Source of the DNA: a virus
Strand: one strand, 5' to 3'
Length of the DNA: 64,000 bases
IMG/VR virus record: IMGVR_UViG_3300042731_008397
Coordinates: 62,001-126,000 of that record
Below the pieces are notes generated by a model. The model saw only the letters and a program-made list of their open reading frames with translations, was not told the origin of the DNA and did not search any database. Within the stretch, counting starts at the first letter, position 1, and each line of letters begins with the position of its first letter. Made by a program: the position numbers and the translations under genes. Positions 7,633 through 16,208 of this stretch are shown one piece after another.

Positions 7633-7676
7633 GGGGGAGGCTTTGTCCTCCCCCTCCAATCATTTTTAGAGAGACA
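7633..7676 (+). terminator. Terminator-like hairpin after the 4.0-7.6 kb operon
   Basis: GGGGGAGG (7633-7640), a 6-nt loop and CCTCCCCC (7647-7654) form a perfect 8-bp GC stem just after the stop at 7628. The T-run (CATTTTTAG) is about 15 nt further on, later than in a canonical intrinsic terminator, so efficiency is uncertain. Confidence 0.55.
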
Positions 7677-7701
7677 ACGGGAGTTTTTTGCTTAAAAATC
7701 T

Positions 7702-7769
7702 ATAGTTATCCAGCTACATTGTATGCCTAAGCACCCCGTATGCTTAGGCTGCCCTGGATAACTATTTTT
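7702..7769 (+). terminator. Long double-stem structure ending in a T-run
   Basis: A 12-bp perfect outer stem (ATAGTTATCCAG at 7702-7713 with CTGGATAACTAT at 7754-7765) encloses a second perfect 9-bp hairpin (GCCTAAGCA with TGCTTAGGC, 7725-7749). The outer stem runs directly into TTTT on the plus strand, and the mirror A-run at 7694-7698 makes it usable in both directions. It is probably a bidirectional terminator or the end of a small structured RNA. It lies in the 312-bp gap before dnaB. Confidence 0.6.
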
Positions 7770-7795
7770 GCCATGATAAGAGTGTGTGTTACTTA

Positions 7796-7894
7796 ACGCT
7801 AAAACTATTAAGCTTCTTGGTTCAATGTTATTCTCAATAGAATGACTCCCCAAGCGTAAATTCGGGCTACACCAGTCCTACTACGGTTTAGCGT
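7796..7894. ncRNA. Candidate small structured RNA upstream of dnaB
   Basis: Perfect 8-bp terminal repeats (ACGCTAAA at 7796-7803, TTTAGCGT at 7887-7894) close a 99-nt stretch. Inside are a second stem (CTTGG 7816-7820 with CCAAG 7850-7854) and a third nested hairpin (ATTCT-CAAT-AGAAT). The segment is non-coding in all frames. It could be a small RNA on either strand, or a leader for dnaB, whose ATG is 47 nt downstream. It does not fit a tRNA cloverleaf. Confidence 0.4.
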
Positions 7895-7940
7895 ATTATA
7901 GCTTTTTATAATTGTCAAGCTTTTATAACTATTTTATGCC

Positions 7941-9413
7941 ATGAAAAAAAGACCGGAAGAGCCAAATGCCCATGATGCGGAACAAGAGGTTATCGGAGCT
8001 ACCTTAGCGTTTCCAGACGTTATCAAAATTATATTATCTGAGAAATTAGAAAGCTTTCATTTTTATTTCCGGTCACACCGGATTATTTTCGATACTATTC
8101 TCCAAATTGTTTCCAACCGACAAGAGGTAGCCGCTGCAACCGTTATCCGAGAACTGTATAAACAAGACAATATTGCAAAGATACACGGGGCAGGCCCTGG
8201 AAAAGCTGAATTAAAGGGCGAAGAATACGTCCAGTGGTTAGCCAACTCGACACCTTCCCATAGAACGGTCATCGGTTCTATTAAACTGATTAAATTTAAA
8301 TTCCATCTCCGGATCTCCGCTGCCCAAGCTGAGGCGATCCAGGCTGCTTGTTATCAAAAAGACGCCAACCCCGATCAAGTTCTTTCTCTTTTCTCATCGG
8401 CAATGATGGAAATCCAATCGAAAGTCGGTGATCGGCATAGCCTTTCTAAGGCTCCTCAAACGGCAGCGAAAACATTCCGTTATTTTCAAGAGTGCTTAAA
8501 AAACAAGAAAAGTATTATCGGTGTCCCGTCAGGCTCCCCGTTACTGGATTATTACACAAAAGGTTTTCAGCCCAGGCGATTATATTTTTTCGGTGCCCGT
8601 CCGAAAGACGGGAAAACAAGCTACATGCTCCAAATGTTAACAAAACAGAGTATCCGAGGCATTGACGGGCGGAAGTATAACGCATACATAGCCAGCATGG
8701 AGACCCCTGAAGAAGAGTTAGGAATGGGGTTTCTCAGTAAATTATCAGGTATCCCGGAAGATTTGATTATAACCGGAGACATTAACCAAACCCAGTATGA
8801 GGCGATAGATAAAGCTAAGGCCTTAATGCAAGCCGGGACATTTTGGATTGATGATAATTCCGAACAGACCATTTCCACATTACGGGCGAATTGCCAGATA
8901 TTACAAGCCACAGAAGGACTTGACATCGTGTATGTGGATTTTATTCAGTACATGACAGACCCGTCCCGACGATGGGAACGGCGTCAACTAGAAATTGCCT
9001 TTATAGCGAAAGGATTACAAACTCTTGCAAAAGACCTCGGCGTCCCCGTTATCGCTTTTGCCCAATTAGGTAGGCAGGTTGAAGAAAGAGGAAAGAAATC
9101 TGATCCGATTGCAACCGGATACCGTAGACCGTATATCGGGGATTACCGTGAAGCTGGTGACATAGAGCAAGCCGGGGATTTTCTTGGATTCTTATGGAGA
9201 CCGTGCATAAAGCAACCTGGAATCATTGACCCGGTAACTGGGCATGAATTTGAAGAGTCATTTACCATCATAGAACGCCAGAGAAAGGGCAAGTCAAATA
9301 TTGACATCCCGAATATGTTGGATAGAAGTATTATGTGGCTTTATCCGAAAGAAGGCGACGGGCAGCAACAAATTCCAGGAACTGCTCCGCCTGAAAATAA
9401 ACCATTTGGATAG
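7941..9413 (+). CDS. dnaB: Replicative DNA helicase, DnaB family
   Basis: Residues ~8-110 match the DnaB N-terminal helical domain that contacts primase (AEQEVIGATLAFPDV, FRSHRIIFDTI). From ~residue 195 comes the RecA-like ATPase: Walker A as GARPKDGKTS near residue 220, Walker B as DIVYVDFIQYM, then PVIAFAQLGRQVE and REAGDIEQAGDFLGFLWRP, the usual DnaB C-terminal signature. It unwinds the phage fork as a ring hexamer and should work with the primase at 34959-36731. Length (490 aa) is normal. No Shine-Dalgarno is seen; a -10-like TATAAC at 7924-7929 would start the message only a few nt before the ATG. TnpB element 1 sits immediately downstream of the stop. Confidence 0.93.
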   Translation: MKKRPEEPNAHDAEQEVIGATLAFPDVIKIILSEKLESFHFYFRSHRIIFDTILQIVSNRQEVAAATVIRELYKQDNIAKIHGAGPGKAELKGEEYVQWLANSTPSHRTVIGSIKLIKFKFHLRISAAQAEAIQAACYQKDANPDQVLSLFSSAMMEIQSKVGDRHSLSKAPQTAAKTFRYFQECLKNKKSIIGVPSGSPLLDYYTKGFQPRRLYFFGARPKDGKTSYMLQMLTKQSIRGIDGRKYNAYIASMETPEEELGMGFLSKLSGIPEDLIITGDINQTQYEAIDKAKALMQAGTFWIDDNSEQTISTLRANCQILQATEGLDIVYVDFIQYMTDPSRRWERRQLEIAFIAKGLQTLAKDLGVPVIAFAQLGRQVEERGKKSDPIATGYRRPYIGDYREAGDIEQAGDFLGFLWRPCIKQPGIIDPVTGHEFEESFTIIERQRKGKSNIDIPNMLDRSIMWLYPKEGDGQQQIPGTAPPENKPFG

Positions 9414-10780
9414 ACTTATAGATAACGGTGCAAGAAAACCCATTCTATCCCTTTAGGGATGGGAGGAATTGCGCCACGGGCGAAAGCCCGTCAAAAAAAG
9501 TGTTCTTTGAGATAAAAAAACCTTGACAATAATAAAAAGCTTTGTTTTTCTAGTAGCCATGATTCACAAAGCGTTTAAATACCGACTTTCACCAACACAA
9601 GCGCAACAAGAGGTTATTGCCAGGACGTTTGGGTGTTGTCGCTATGTGTATAATTGGGGTCTGTCTGAGAAAGTGAAGGCGTATGAGCAGGAGAAACAGA
9701 CGCTTTCCTGTGTTGATCTCATTAAGCGCCTAACGACCTTAAAACAAGAACTCCCCTGGTTGAAAGAGGTGTACTCGCAAGCATTACAGATGTCCTTACG
9801 GAATCTTGACAATGCCTTTACCCGGTTTTTTAAGAAGTTAGGCGGGTTTCCGAAGTTCAAGTCACGGAAGAATCATCACCAATCCTGTCAATTTCCACAG
9901 GGCGTCAAAGTCGATTTTGAGAAGAAGACGGTCTATCTGCCAAAAATAGGAGATGTTCATCTAAAGATGCGAAAAAAAACGCATATCTTTGACGGAAAGA
10001 TTAAAACTGTCACGTTACGGCAGACCCCCTCTGGGAAATATTTTGTCAGTCTCTTGGTGGAACTTGACCAGGAACTTCCGAAAAAACCACCAATTGAACT
10101 AAAGACAACCGTAGGCGTGGATATGGGAATTAAGACCTTTGTCACGTTGTCAACGGGGGAAGAGATTGAGCATCCAAAGACCCTGAAGAAGTCATTAAAG
10201 ACGTTAAAACGCTTACAGCGTCAACTCTCTCGAAAGCAGAAAGGCAGTCGCAACCGGGACAAAGCCAGGAAACGATTGGCAAAATTACATGAACATGTCA
10301 GTAATCAGCGTGAAGATTTTTTGCATCAAGTCTCTCATCGGTTAACGAGTGAGAACCAAGCTACAACGATAGCGATGGAAGACTTGCATATTGCTGGCAT
10401 GGTGAAAAATCACAAACTGGCTCAGGCCATCATAGATAGCGCCTGGGGGATGTTTGACAACTTCGTGGCGTATAAATGTGACTGGCGTGGCAAGAACCAT
10501 CTGCATATCCATCGGTTTGCCGCGAGCAGCCGGATTTGTTCGTTGTGTGGGTGGTATAATACTGAATTAACCCTAAAAGACCGTGTATGGACATGTGGCG
10601 GGTGCGGCGCAAAACGCCCCCGCGATCTCAATGCTGCGAAGAATATTCGCAAATGGAGCGTCCATCCACAAAATATGGTAGGTCTGACATAACCGATGTT
10701 AAGCCTGGGGAGTGTTGCCGGTAGGTGACACGACGAACCAGGAAGGAATCCCAGGTGCTTCAGCCCTGGGAGGATGTCAA
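9414..10780 (+). mobile_element. IS200/IS605-group TnpB element 1 (no tnpA)
   Basis: The element comprises a left end with a hairpin CCCATTCTATCCCTTTAGGG-type structure (about 9445-9470), the tnpB gene at 9559-10692, and a right end. The right end has the hairpin CCCAGGTGCTTCAGCCCTGG (10751-10770) and finishes TCAA at 10777-10780. The right end is nearly identical to those of element 2 and the miniature element, so all three share end chemistry. No tnpA is present, so transposition would need Y1 transposase in trans. The insertion lies between dnaB and the next gene, whose Shine-Dalgarno begins right after the right end. The exact left boundary is uncertain. Confidence 0.75.
9559..10692 (+). 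CDS. tnpB: TnpB RNA-guided nuclease, element 1
   Basis: Starts at the ATG at 9559 (MIHKAFKYRLSPTQ), the normal TnpB beginning; an upstream start at 9523 would add a foreign hydrophobic extension. The RuvC-like core is intact: catalytic Asp in GVDMGIKTF, Glu in TIAMEDLHI, and the last Asp in PRDLNAAKNI. A four-cysteine zinc ribbon lies between the last two (CSLCGWYN, CGGCG). TnpB cleaves DNA guided by the RNA copied from its own right end and promotes element retention. A -35 TTGACA (9523-9528) lies 31-36 bp upstream with a poor -10, again placing transcription start near the ATG. Confidence 0.9.
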   Translation: MIHKAFKYRLSPTQAQQEVIARTFGCCRYVYNWGLSEKVKAYEQEKQTLSCVDLIKRLTTLKQELPWLKEVYSQALQMSLRNLDNAFTRFFKKLGGFPKFKSRKNHHQSCQFPQGVKVDFEKKTVYLPKIGDVHLKMRKKTHIFDGKIKTVTLRQTPSGKYFVSLLVELDQELPKKPPIELKTTVGVDMGIKTFVTLSTGEEIEHPKTLKKSLKTLKRLQRQLSRKQKGSRNRDKARKRLAKLHEHVSNQREDFLHQVSHRLTSENQATTIAMEDLHIAGMVKNHKLAQAIIDSAWGMFDNFVAYKCDWRGKNHLHIHRFAASSRICSLCGWYNTELTLKDRVWTCGGCGAKRPRDLNAAKNIRKWSVHPQNMVGLT

Positions 10781-10795
10781 TAAAGGAGATTGCTT

Positions 10796-11623
10796 ATGCT
10801 ATTAAGTAGAGATGCTTTACAAATGCCGCTATTGGAGACAACGGAAGAACTGTCTACCGCTATTCGGGGAGAGTTGTATAAGCCTATTTGGATACTGGAA
10901 AAAGTGACTACAACCGTCCTCGACCCGGAAACTCAAGAAGAAAAACCCGTGACGCGGGAAGAGCCAGTCGAAAAACTTTTAAGATGTCCAACTCTCGGTG
11001 AGATACGGATATTAAGAAAAGAAGTTTGGGAGAAATTAGCTTTTTGCCGTCCTAAAGACCCGTGTACGTGTTATATGTTGTATCATGAGTTGAAACCGGC
11101 TGCTGAAGTAGCCCGTCAGAAGATAGCCCGGCTCGATTATCTTCTGAAAAATCCCGGTGAACGGGCAGCAAACCAGACAGAAGATATTTTGAAGCAATGG
11201 AGAGAAGACTTTTCTCGGAATTTGGCGAATATCGAAAGCCAACTGCAACCGTATAGAAAGAAAGTCCCGAAAAAACCCGACAAATTGGAAAGAGTTATCT
11301 GTCCATTCCCGCATTGCAAAAAACAAATTCCTGTTCCGCTTGACGTGGCACTTTCTGATAGAGGCGTTCTTGCCCCGATTTCAGAGATACTTTTCAAGAA
11401 ATCATGGAAAGAAATCGAACCTAAATTGCTTGTCAACACCCCGAAATATCTGGTAATGTATGTGTTAAGCTGGATATTGGGATCGCCTGAAGGATTGCCG
11501 GATTTTTGGAAGGCGTTCCTGGAGGGCGGAGTCGGCATAGCCAAGAAGTTTATAGCCGACGCCAGCGGGTTCAATCTGATGGCACCGACGACAAGCCCGC
11601 CAGAAGGGACTTCGCAAACGTAG
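10796..11623 (+). CDS. Unknown protein with a CxxxxC zinc-finger-like motif (275 aa)
   Basis: The ATG at 10796 follows AAAGGAG at 7 nt. The product is helical and charged, with cysteine pairs at CRPKDPCTC (about residue 80) and CPFPHCKKQIPV (about residue 180), the latter resembling half of a zinc ribbon. The C-terminal part (YVLSWILGSPEGLPDFWKA) may pack as a helical domain. No family was recognised. The next reading frame begins where this one stops, and both precede the capsid genes. It may be a head-morphogenesis or packaging accessory, but that is only position. Confidence 0.65.
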   Translation: MLLSRDALQMPLLETTEELSTAIRGELYKPIWILEKVTTTVLDPETQEEKPVTREEPVEKLLRCPTLGEIRILRKEVWEKLAFCRPKDPCTCYMLYHELKPAAEVARQKIARLDYLLKNPGERAANQTEDILKQWREDFSRNLANIESQLQPYRKKVPKKPDKLERVICPFPHCKKQIPVPLDVALSDRGVLAPISEILFKKSWKEIEPKLLVNTPKYLVMYVLSWILGSPEGLPDFWKAFLEGGVGIAKKFIADASGFNLMAPTTSPPEGTSQT

Positions 11624-11625
11624 GA

Positions 11626-12387
11626 CTGTCAGAAGAAGAGCTTGAGGACAGACGGTTCAAGGTCGCCAAAAGACGGCAAATAGAGTTGTGGTCAATGTAT
11701 GAATATTGGCTACAGCGGGGATATTCGCCCGAAAAGGTAGACCAATTGCCGTTTGTACAGGCATGGGGATTCTATCGGATACACCAATATCTCAAGTTAC
11801 AAGAGATTGTCCAATTCCAATACCCTGTTCGGGCAGGGATTGCCTCTGCGTTATTCGGACGCCCGCCGCTCACTTTAGAACGGGCAAGCGGGGATTACTC
11901 AAGAATATACGAATCCCACCAGGAACGCCTTCTTCAGCCGTTAAAAGGCTTTCCGAAGGACGTTAATTTTTTGTCTGCCGATAGTATTCGGGCGGGGCAA
12001 AAAGCAGGTCGGTCGGTTGAAAAAGTCGGATTACCTAATCCTTGGCCCGAAGATCGGGTTGGGGCAGCATTAAACGGAACTCTATTAGCGAAACGGGCAG
12101 CCCAAGAATTAGAGCTTTGGAGATGGTTCTATGCTTACGACTCACGGGGAATCAAAGTTTCCCAGGACATGCTCTACAATCGGGCAAAGATGCTTTTTTA
12201 TATTCGGGCTCTTGAACCTGATCCTCTGATAAAAGATCAAGCAGTAAGAGCGGGAAAAGACCCGAAAGAAGTCTGGTATAATCGAATAGAGCGCCAACAA
12301 CCTGGTATTGTTAAACGATTAGAGCGGGCCCTGGAAAGGACCATGATGCGGGCGGTACAATTCAAATTAGAGCTAAAAAATAAATAA
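11626..12387 (+). CDS. Unknown helical protein, start unclear (~250 aa)
   Basis: The frame is open from 11506, but coding-like sequence (GLSEEELEDRRFKVAKRRQI) begins only at the stop of the previous gene. No ATG or GTG is near: the choices are CTG at 11626, TTG at 11686 or ATG at 11695. The frame is -1 relative to the previous gene, so programmed frameshifting from that gene would also explain the missing start, though no classical slippery heptamer is evident. The protein is helical and Arg/Gln-rich with no recognisable domain. It ends 2 bp before the convergent gene at 12390. Confidence 0.6.
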   Translation: MSEEELEDRRFKVAKRRQIELWSMYEYWLQRGYSPEKVDQLPFVQAWGFYRIHQYLKLQEIVQFQYPVRAGIASALFGRPPLTLERASGDYSRIYESHQERLLQPLKGFPKDVNFLSADSIRAGQKAGRSVEKVGLPNPWPEDRVGAALNGTLLAKRAAQELELWRWFYAYDSRGIKVSQDMLYNRAKMLFYIRALEPDPLIKDQAVRAGKDPKEVWYNRIERQQPGIVKRLERALERTMMRAVQFKLELKNK

Positions 12388-12389
12388 TA

Positions 12390-12755
12390 TCAAGATCGGA
12401 ATTTAACGATAAGTACCCGCGTATAACTATTCAAATCGGCTTTAGCAATATTTTCATAAGAAGCAATTGCCGCTTCCAGTTCTTCTTCAGTCATTGTAGC
12501 TGGAACAAGAGCAGTAATTAAAGTGTTTGAGGCATCTACGTTGGTTTTCAATGCAGTAATTGCGGATAACAACGTAGACACAATCGCTTCCTTTTCGTCT
12601 GTCGATAAATCTACAAGCGCACGACTACCCGAACGGGATTTTTTATCGTTCACGACGCTGTTTTTAGTTTCCAAACCTGATGTGGTGATGCTTGCTCCCA
12701 GTCCGTTTTTATTCTCTTTAATCGTTGGTAAAGTAATATTAATATTCTTTGCCAT
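12390..12755 (-). CDS. Hypothetical protein (121 aa)
   Basis: Not recognised. It is a small protein with a Ser/Lys-rich N-terminal third, a helix-rich Ala/Thr/Leu core (STLLSAITALKTNVDASNTL) and a short C-terminal strand. It is expressed from its own consensus promoter (12805-12834), with a leader of about 40 nt containing GAGGG. The composition (alternating Ala/Thr/Val helices) resembles small phage head-associated proteins, but there is no diagnostic motif. It is convergent with the plus-strand gene ending at 12387. Confidence 0.6.
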   Translation of the reverse strand: MAKNINITLPTIKENKNGLGASITTSGLETKNSVVNDKKSRSGSRALVDLSTDEKEAIVSTLLSAITALKTNVDASNTLITALVPATMTEEELEAAIASYENIAKADLNSYTRVLIVKFRS

Positions 12756-12804
12756 AATAAGCCCTCACGTTGGAAAAATTAGGTTGATGTTATCACACAC
12801 GGGT

Positions 12805-12834
12805 ATTATACAAACTTCTTTATAATTTTGTCAA
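12805..12834 (-). promoter_or_regulatory. Consensus sigma70 promoter for the 121-aa gene
   Basis: TTGACA (12829-12834, minus strand), 18-nt spacer, TATAAT (12805-12810). It overlaps the last codons of the upstream minus-strand gene at 12820-13722, so the two minus genes are separately transcribed. Confidence 0.8.
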
Positions 12835-13722
12835 CAAAATAGTCGTTTCTTTCCAGAGCGTAACTCCATAGAATTTCCCCGTCATCTGGGAAAGTAATCT
12901 CTGGCAATGCGGCTCAGTAATTCCGAAAACAGCATACGGAGTCGGGAAGTTTTCTTGTCTGTAAAGGTCTGATAAACAGACCTCAGTTATACGGAAAAAT
13001 CGCATAATAACAACGAAATACCAGGATAATGCCTCTAATCGGACTCTTTTAGTCCGAAATACTAAAATATCCCGATAACTGTTCTTGACGAAGGTAGAAC
13101 AAAACCGTTTTTCAGAAGGGCGTAATAACGAGGAAATTAATTGATAATTAGTGGAAAAAATCGTATCGCTTTTTATTTTTGCGTGGTCTATCTTAAAATC
13201 TTTTATTGACCGTGATCTTGCCGTATAGAGGTAGTCTTCCAAGAATGTAAGCCGTGATTTTTTCTCTAAGATGTGTAAAAATTCTTTATATGTGCAGGAA
13301 AAAATTTGTTGAGGTTGTCTTACGACCATTCCTAATTGAGAAAACGGGGTTTTACGGAATAGGTGGAAAAGATGTTGGGTTGCTAACGGGGGACGGAGTG
13401 AATATTTTTTGAAGAAAGAAACAATAGTTGTTCGTTCATACGGGCATTCCCAGGCGATCTGCATGGAAAAATCAAAAAGAATTTGATGAGAAAGAATGAA
13501 GTTAACCCATAACAACTGCCATTTTGTAGGAAGAGTAACCCGCTTTAATAACGAATAAAATGGAGTAGTTTTCCCGTTTTGAGAGATAAGTCCTAATATT
13601 ATTCGCCATTGTTCCCACAAAATTCTTTCCTTTTCTTCCCATTCATACGGGTCTTTAGGAGACCGTAAATAGGCGTCAATCCATTGTTTTTGTAGAAAAA
13701 ACCGGCTATTTAAGATTTCCAT
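12820..13722 (-). CDS. Hypothetical protein (300 aa), basic and aromatic
   Basis: Not recognised. It is rich in Phe, Tyr, Trp, Arg and Lys with many helical segments (ERILWEQWRIILGLISQNGK). It has no clear membrane-spanning run, cysteine cluster or nucleotide-binding motif. Its ATG at 13722 is divergent from the capsid assembly gene, with 59 bp between the starts. The inverted repeat GATACC...GGTATC in that gap could be bound by this protein or another regulator. Its AT-rich, lysine/phenylalanine-rich coding style differs from the structural genes. Its strand interrupts the plus-strand head region, suggesting a later insertion (moron-like). Confidence 0.6.
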   Translation of the reverse strand: MEILNSRFFLQKQWIDAYLRSPKDPYEWEEKERILWEQWRIILGLISQNGKTTPFYSLLKRVTLPTKWQLLWVNFILSHQILFDFSMQIAWECPYERTTIVSFFKKYSLRPPLATQHLFHLFRKTPFSQLGMVVRQPQQIFSCTYKEFLHILEKKSRLTFLEDYLYTARSRSIKDFKIDHAKIKSDTIFSTNYQLISSLLRPSEKRFCSTFVKNSYRDILVFRTKRVRLEALSWYFVVIMRFFRITEVCLSDLYRQENFPTPYAVFGITEPHCQRLLSQMTGKFYGVTLWKETTILLTKL

Positions 13723-13745
13723 GAATTCTCTAAACCTGGGTATAG

Positions 13746-13774
13746 TTGACAGATACCCATTTCTTAGGTATCAT
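13746..13774 (+). promoter_or_regulatory. Promoter with overlapping inverted repeat, leaderless start
   Basis: TTGACA (13746-13751), 17-nt spacer, TATCAT (13769-13774), then 7 nt to the ATG at 13782, so transcription should begin within 1-2 nt of the start codon. An inverted repeat GATACC-N9-GGTATC (13752-13772) fills the spacer and the start of the -10, the classic position of a repressor operator. No Shine-Dalgarno is present. Confidence 0.75.
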
Positions 13775-13781
13775 AAAAACT

Positions 13782-15701
13782 ATGATTTTCTTGGAAGACA
13801 ACATAGCGTTAGGATTACTGGATTCAATGCCAGATTATCGGATGTCCGCTTTAGACCTTTCTCAGGGCGATCCAACATCCCGACAAGAACCAGCTTCGCC
13901 TGCCTCTTCTCAAACACAAGACCCGTCCGTAAGCTTGTCCAATGCCGTTGATGAAGGCGATTTAGCCGGACAATATTTACTGAATTGGTTTCGCGTTTTA
14001 AGTGCGGCAGAAGTTGTCAAACATTATTTCTTGTGCAAGTTAGTCATCGATTTTAGTGAGGACGGAGTTTTACAGAATGCCGTCCCTCTTGCTTTTGACG
14101 TGCCGATATATCCTAACCATGACCGTGATATTGCGGTCTGGCTCGGGAAGACAGTTCAGGCAAAATGGACGGAGAGCATTAATGAAAACCACATCCCCGG
14201 TATCACCGCTCACTTTCGGCAATGGACGGGATTAGATCAAAAAGGTAACCTCCGCTCCCAGTATAAATATGACATAGCCGAAGGGGTACGTCAAGGAGTA
14301 ATTTCAAGAGTAAGTTCTGGACTGCTTTATCGTTTCCGGCGTTCTCACCCTGATATGGATGAAAGCATCTTTTATCGAATGATGGGAAAAGATATTGACG
14401 GAGAGAAGGTAAGACTAATTGCCACGGAGATTTTGAATTTTGTGGAGTTCTCTGAAGTGCAAATGGGCGCGGATAAATATGCAGAGAAAGAAAAAAATCT
14501 TGAAATGGAAATGGCTTCAGAGTTCAGTTATCCCGTTATTGCTACATTTAGTGGAAATGACGGCTATGAACTATTTATAAAAACAAGTATTCCAGGAGGC
14601 TATGAAATGGATCCAACAAAAGCAAAACTTGACCCGCAAGACGGAGATCAAGGGAAAGTTAATCTGGCGGTGTCCTTGAATTCAAAAGGTGTTGGTCATT
14701 GTCGGTCATTGATCAATACCGGGAAGTACAATACAACGGCTTCCTGGGAATTTACGGCAGCCGATGGGAATAAACTATTAGGCGATAACAACGATTGGGC
14801 ACGTTATGGAAAAATGTTTCTTGGGGTTGACCCTGACCAGGACGCGGAGACTAAAGGCCATTATAAATACCCATTCGGGAAATTAGACGGAAACGGGAAT
14901 GAAGTCGTTTACCGTCAAGCTCTTATTGCCGCTACCGCCCGTGGAGCCCAACAAGGCGCAACTGAGATTTCTAATTCCGCCCGTGATTTACGGGAGGCTC
15001 TGGATAAAAAAGCCGGGATCTCTTCAGGCAAGTCAAAACAAGATAACTCGCTTGCCGGACAACCCGACGACCAACAATTCGGCAATCAGGAACCGGGTAG
15101 TGATCAAACTCCAAGTGATTCTACGCCTCCCCAGAATACGGGGACTAAATTGACATTGGAAGACGCCAAAGTTCAAATTGCGGAACTAAACGTAAAATTG
15201 ACAGAGAGCCAGAGAGGATTTGATGGAATTTGCAAGAAGTATCAGGAGACGTTAGCCGCTATGGTCCGATTGGAACAACGAGCTACCGAATTGAAGGCGG
15301 AACGGGGTGCAAAGGATCAGGTCATTACTGCATTGAGGGAAGATGTTACTCGATTGTCAGATGAGGCGGTCCAAAATGCCGGCCTTATCGCTTTAGGAAA
15401 ACAATATCTTGCCGACTTGCGATCCGCAACGGAATTGGAGTATCTTAAATATTGTGATACCCTTAAAGAGATCCCGGACAAGTTAATCGGAGAAGAAGAA
15501 AAGGCGACTATGCTTGCCCGGATAAAAAACGAAACCACGGATGTTAACACGCTACGGGAACTTTTAGCAACTTTCAGTATCCACAATCAGGCGATATTGA
15601 CCGAAGGGCGGGATTCAATTCCTGGAAACGGCTCTTCTGTTAAACGATTTGTCCCGCCGCTGAAACTTGGAGAAAATTTCCGGTATCTTTACAGAAAATA
15701 A
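13782..15701 (+). CDS. Capsid assembly/maturation protein with scaffold-like coiled-coil tail
   Basis: Start taken as ATG 13782, directly behind the promoter; the frame extends to a TTG at 13746 that overlaps the -35 box. The middle (about residues 340-420) carries a motif common in phage prohead-protease/assembly proteins: DWARYGKMFLGVD, then KGHYKYPFGKLDGNGNEVVY, then AATARGAQQGA and a short helix. Upstream lies a large alpha/beta region. Downstream come a low-complexity Gln/Pro/Ser linker (~430-465) and a long coiled coil (~470-590, LEDAKVQIAELNVKLTESQR) typical of a scaffold. Together with the next two genes (small capsid protein, major capsid protein) this is the usual protease/scaffold-decoration-capsid order. 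Catalytic residues could not be assigned, so protease activity is inferred from context only. Confidence 0.65.
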   Translation: MIFLEDNIALGLLDSMPDYRMSALDLSQGDPTSRQEPASPASSQTQDPSVSLSNAVDEGDLAGQYLLNWFRVLSAAEVVKHYFLCKLVIDFSEDGVLQNAVPLAFDVPIYPNHDRDIAVWLGKTVQAKWTESINENHIPGITAHFRQWTGLDQKGNLRSQYKYDIAEGVRQGVISRVSSGLLYRFRRSHPDMDESIFYRMMGKDIDGEKVRLIATEILNFVEFSEVQMGADKYAEKEKNLEMEMASEFSYPVIATFSGNDGYELFIKTSIPGGYEMDPTKAKLDPQDGDQGKVNLAVSLNSKGVGHCRSLINTGKYNTTASWEFTAADGNKLLGDNNDWARYGKMFLGVDPDQDAETKGHYKYPFGKLDGNGNEVVYRQALIAATARGAQQGATEISNSARDLREALDKKAGISSGKSKQDNSLAGQPDDQQFGNQEPGSDQTPSDSTPPQNTGTKLTLEDAKVQIAELNVKLTESQRGFDGICKKYQETLAAMVRLEQRATELKAERGAKDQVITALREDVTRLSDEAVQNAGLIALGKQYLADLRSATELEYLKYCDTLKEIPDKLIGEEEKATMLARIKNETTDVNTLRELLATFSIHNQAILTEGRDSIPGNGSSVKRFVPPLKLGENFRYLYRK

Positions 15702-15747
15702 CATCTATCTGACAATAACCGTTAACAGAGCAAAAAGGAGATAGGCT

Positions 15748-16149
15748 ATGTTATTAGCAGACCAAGAAGTACAAGAACCAGGATTGGTTGTCCCGTTTCC
15801 TTGTAAGTCTACGTATACATCACCGGCTAAAGGTGACAAAGTAGAACTTACAGCAGACAATGAAGTAGCCCCTATTGCGGATGCGACTACTTCTAGTGCA
15901 TACGTAGGCGAAGTGGAAACAATAAGTCCTGATGATACGGAAGTTCGAGTAAGGACGCCATTCAGGAAAGTCATTACAGTATCATCTTACGCCGCTATTG
16001 CTAGTCCTGGATTAGGCGTTTGGGTTGGGCAGAAAGTTCGGTTGTATAATGATGGAGTGGATGTCAGTGGCTTAGCGATAGCTTCCCGAATGATGATTTT
16101 GGAAACAGCAACAGGTGCTGACGAAGATGTCCATATAGGTCTATATTAG
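15748..16149 (+). CDS. Small capsid-associated (decoration/cement-like) protein
   Basis: 133 residues, ATG at 15748 with AAAGGAG 8-9 nt upstream. The sequence is nearly all beta, Ala/Thr/Val-rich (SPAKGDKVELTADNEVAPIA, then VSSYAAIASPGLGVWVGQKV), as in DUF2190-like capsid cement proteins. It lies between the assembly protein and the major capsid protein, the standard place for a decoration or stabilising protein. It ends with tandem TAG TAG stops. Family membership is inferred from composition and position. Confidence 0.6.
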   Translation: MLLADQEVQEPGLVVPFPCKSTYTSPAKGDKVELTADNEVAPIADATTSSAYVGEVETISPDDTEVRVRTPFRKVITVSSYAAIASPGLGVWVGQKVRLYNDGVDVSGLAIASRMMILETATGADEDVHIGLY

Positions 16150-16208
16150 TAGGTCTTAGCTTGTATGGGCTATATTATTAACGTAGTAACATAACCAGGG
16201 AGAAAACT

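Noticed and set aside
7796-7894. tRNA gene, suggested by GGTTCAATG
   Set aside because: No acceptor/D/anticodon/T arms of correct length can be drawn; structure is a different multi-stem.
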